Source: Pedobacter sp. SYP-B3415
Lineage (GTDB): Bacteria; Bacteroidota; Bacteroidia; Sphingobacteriales; Sphingobacteriaceae
Reading direction: 5' to 3'
NCBI RefSeq assembly: GCF_004138205.1
Contig: NZ_RXNQ01000011.1
Span: forward strand, 1 to 64,000
DNA length: 64,000 nucleotides
Part shown: in pieces, positions 62,484 through 64,000 of the stretch
Layout: the number at the start of each line of letters is the position of its first letter
How positions within the stretch are numbered: position 1 is the stretch's first letter
The notes under the pieces: generated by a model
Database searches by the model: none
Seen by the model: the letters and a program-made list of their open reading frames with translations, nothing else
What the model was told of the DNA's origin: nothing
Program-made: the position numbers and the translations under genes

Positions 62484-63290
62484 TTAATGGACCCCCGTAC
62501 CCGAAAATTCCAGCTCTGATATGGCAGCATCATCATATTTATCGCCCTTGTAAACACCGGCAATTTCGAATTTAAGGTATAAATCTTTGTCCTTTCCCTG
62601 AAGTGCATCTATTTTGAATATTTGTTTTGAGGTTATATCTTTCAGATTTAACAGAGCGACGGGTTTGTCATTTACATACATTTTGAGCTGTTTGACCCTT
62701 GCGTTTTCTCTCCAAACCCGCTCTGATTTCATGTAGCCATTGTAAACCTCAATCGCGGTTACCGGGGGCGACTGCTTCAGAAAGCGGTAGGTAATGTGCT
62801 GGCCAATGCCGTTGCCTGAATGGCCTTCCACCCATGCCGTTCTCAGTGAAAAATCATGCGCGTTTTCAGCTTTGTAATCCAGTTGTTTGTTTGGAACCAG
62901 AACGGAACTGGCTGTTATCTCATCTGGTCCGCCGCCGCAGTACCAGCTACAACCCCATATGCTTACGTCAAGGTGGTCTTCTTTGCTATAATCTTCTTCG
63001 TTTTCATAAATTTCGATCTGCCGTTCGCTTAAGTGCTGTCTGGCGGTTTCATAATCAGGATAGGAACCGATCATACTGTCAATCCTGGCATACAGCGCTC
63101 TCCGCCGTTCAAGTTTCTTTTTAGCGTCGTTGCTGATATCAGGGGTGGAACCGATTTCGGGTTCGACGACTTTCAGGGATGGAGCTTCGGCAACGGCGAA
63201 CGCGGTCTTAGCTGGTTTTGCTGCCGGCTTACAGGCCTGTGAAAATATAATGGCCAGTACAACAACCGCGACGGAGTATGTATTTCTCAT
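62484..63290 (-). CDS. Lipoprotein with NADase-type glycan-binding-like (discoidin-like) domain
   Basis: From ATG 63290 the product is 268 residues, with a lipoprotein signal (YSVAVVVLAIIFSQACKPAA, lipobox SQAC). The frame is open upstream to 63485, but those 65 codons have no signal or family character. A helical linker rich in Lys/Arg/Glu (KKKLERRRALYARIDSMIGS) precedes a beta-sandwich with DFSLRTAWVEGHSGNGIGQH, AIEVYNGYMKSERVWRENAR, KQLKMYVNDKPVALL and LYLKFEIAGVYKGDKYDDAA. This is the jelly-roll seen in domains annotated as NADase-type glycan-binding in Bacteroidota. No catalytic NADase is attached. Likely a surface sugar-binding protein, target unknown. Confidence 0.75.
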   Translation of the reverse strand: MRNTYSVAVVVLAIIFSQACKPAAKPAKTAFAVAEAPSLKVVEPEIGSTPDISNDAKKKLERRRALYARIDSMIGSYPDYETARQHLSERQIEIYENEEDYSKEDHLDVSIWGCSWYCGGGPDEITASSVLVPNKQLDYKAENAHDFSLRTAWVEGHSGNGIGQHITYRFLKQSPPVTAIEVYNGYMKSERVWRENARVKQLKMYVNDKPVALLNLKDITSKQIFKIDALQGKDKDLYLKFEIAGVYKGDKYDDAAISELEFSGTGVH

Positions 63291-63552
63291 GATCTGTTTG
63301 TAAAAACGGCCATCGGATACCGTCAGACAGATAGCTGGTATGGAATGAGCCGTTAACTGACTAAATACCTCAAAATGTGGGTTTTTGTTTAAGTTCTTTA
63401 ATAACGAATGGCTGAGACAGTCTGGATTACTACCGGCTGGATGGCGTCTAAAGATCCGTGTGCGTACCTGTGCGCTTCGATTCAATTGCTGATGTCGCCA
63501 ACAATAAGATCATAGTAGTTGTTACATCAGCACGTATTAATTCAAAATCGGC

Positions 63553-63960
63553 ATGATGCAGGAATCGCCGGTCAGCAATGACCTTGAAAAACTTTCGGTG
63601 CTTGTGGTAGAGGACGACAGCAGTTTACGGGACGTGTATGAATCCGTATTTCTTATAAAAAACATACAGGCAAATATTTACGAGTCGGTTTCAGACATCT
63701 GTCAGACTGCACAGATGCATCAGCCTTCTGTAGTGATCCTTGATTTTGCCATGCGAACGGGGCATGGCGGACTTCTATGCGGGCAGCTAAAATCAAATCC
63801 ACTGACCGCGCACCTCCCCGTTATCGTCATTTCTGCTTTTGATGCTGAGCAGGTAAAGAAGTACGCTCCAGATGCAGATTTGATATTAAACAAACCGATT
63901 GATTTTGAAGATTTGACTTCCTCTATCTTGCAATTGGTGCGTCAGAACCAGCTGCCTTAA
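63553..63960 (+). CDS. Stand-alone receiver-domain response regulator
   Basis: Encodes 135 residues, a single CheY-like receiver: acidic pair in LVVEDDSSLRDVY, phospho-acceptor Asp in VVILDFAMRTGHGG, Ser/Thr in VIVISAF, Lys in ILNKPIDFED. No output domain. A Met two codons later could also start. It may act in a phosphorelay or with a histidine kinase encoded beyond the window. It is divergent from the glycan-binding-like lipoprotein gene. Confidence 0.88.
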   Translation: MMQESPVSNDLEKLSVLVVEDDSSLRDVYESVFLIKNIQANIYESVSDICQTAQMHQPSVVILDFAMRTGHGGLLCGQLKSNPLTAHLPVIVISAFDAEQVKKYAPDADLILNKPIDFEDLTSSILQLVRQNQLP

Positions 63961-64000
63961 ATAATCTTATCTACACACCGGCGTTGTACGGACGGTTTGT

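Noticed and set aside
1..64000. CRISPR arrays, rRNA, prophage or intact insertion sequences
   Set aside because: No regularly spaced repeats, conserved rRNA blocks, integrase, transposase or phage structural motifs were seen in any frame.

Overview
The window looks like chromosome from a Bacteroidota species of the Sphingobacteriaceae type (Mucilaginibacter/Pedobacter-like). The basis is a SusC/SusD pair beside glycoside hydrolases, a Reg_prop/Y_Y_Y sensor kinase with an AraC-type regulator, many lipoproteins with short lipoboxes, TAnnTTTG-type promoter elements, few Shine-Dalgarno sequences, and GG-leader peptides beside an ATP-grasp/SPASM enzyme pair. The genus is inferred from protein character only. 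I saw no rRNA, tRNA, CRISPR array or intact insertion sequence.

Region 1-8250 is an AT-rich, sparsely coding graveyard. It holds a 245-bp direct repeat (1-245 and 4290-4534), one intact and two broken copies of a lipoprotein gene (801-1319, 2951-3052, 7584-7715), a lipoprotein gene whose start appears lost (2017-2910), other decayed reading frames, and a C-terminal GH97 remnant 13 bp before an intact GH97 gene (8263-10218). Inside it sits an intact Crp-like regulator/PhzF pair divergent around a 31-bp palindrome.

Region 10485-20298 is the most interesting system: a ribosomal-peptide (RiPP) cluster of the grasp-with-spasm type. On the minus strand, in transcription order, are three GG-leader precursors with very different cores, a hairpin terminator, an ATP-grasp ligase (gwsG), one or two unannotated tiny ORFs joined by ATGA overlaps, a SPASM-domain maturase without the radical-SAM motif (gwsS), a C39-peptidase ABC exporter and an HlyD-type adaptor. 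Divergently transcribed is a LytS-like kinase/LytTR regulator pair, a likely controller of peptide production.

Region 20501-28070 is a metal-efflux operon: OmpR-type regulator, sensor kinase, TolC-like channel, membrane-fusion lipoprotein, and an RND pump with the D-x5-D-x6-E signature of divalent-cation (CzcA-type) pumps. Three 11-bp-spaced TTAAG repeats lie just before the efflux genes. Region 28440-37482 holds a small porin-like protein, proline dehydrogenase, an ECF sigma factor, a frameshifted cupin, a class I methyltransferase, YceI, an alginate-export-type porin, OsmC and a small acetyltransferase. Region 37842-43402 holds a pirin-LLM oxidoreductase-pirin-VOC operon bracketed by two Crp/Fnr-like regulators, probably for electrophile or aromatic-compound stress.

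Region 43666-47158 carries an exported amidohydrolase, a DUF4172-Fic protein with an operator-like half-site array, and a small membrane protein. Region 47393-60104 is a polysaccharide utilisation locus: ricin-lectin/GH43 lipoprotein, GH105, an unfused version of the usual hybrid two-component system, SusC and SusD. The enzymes suggest pectic side chains. The window ends with a quinone-oxidoreductase-like flavoprotein, two membrane-associated proteins of unknown function, a glycan-binding-like lipoprotein and a single-domain response regulator.
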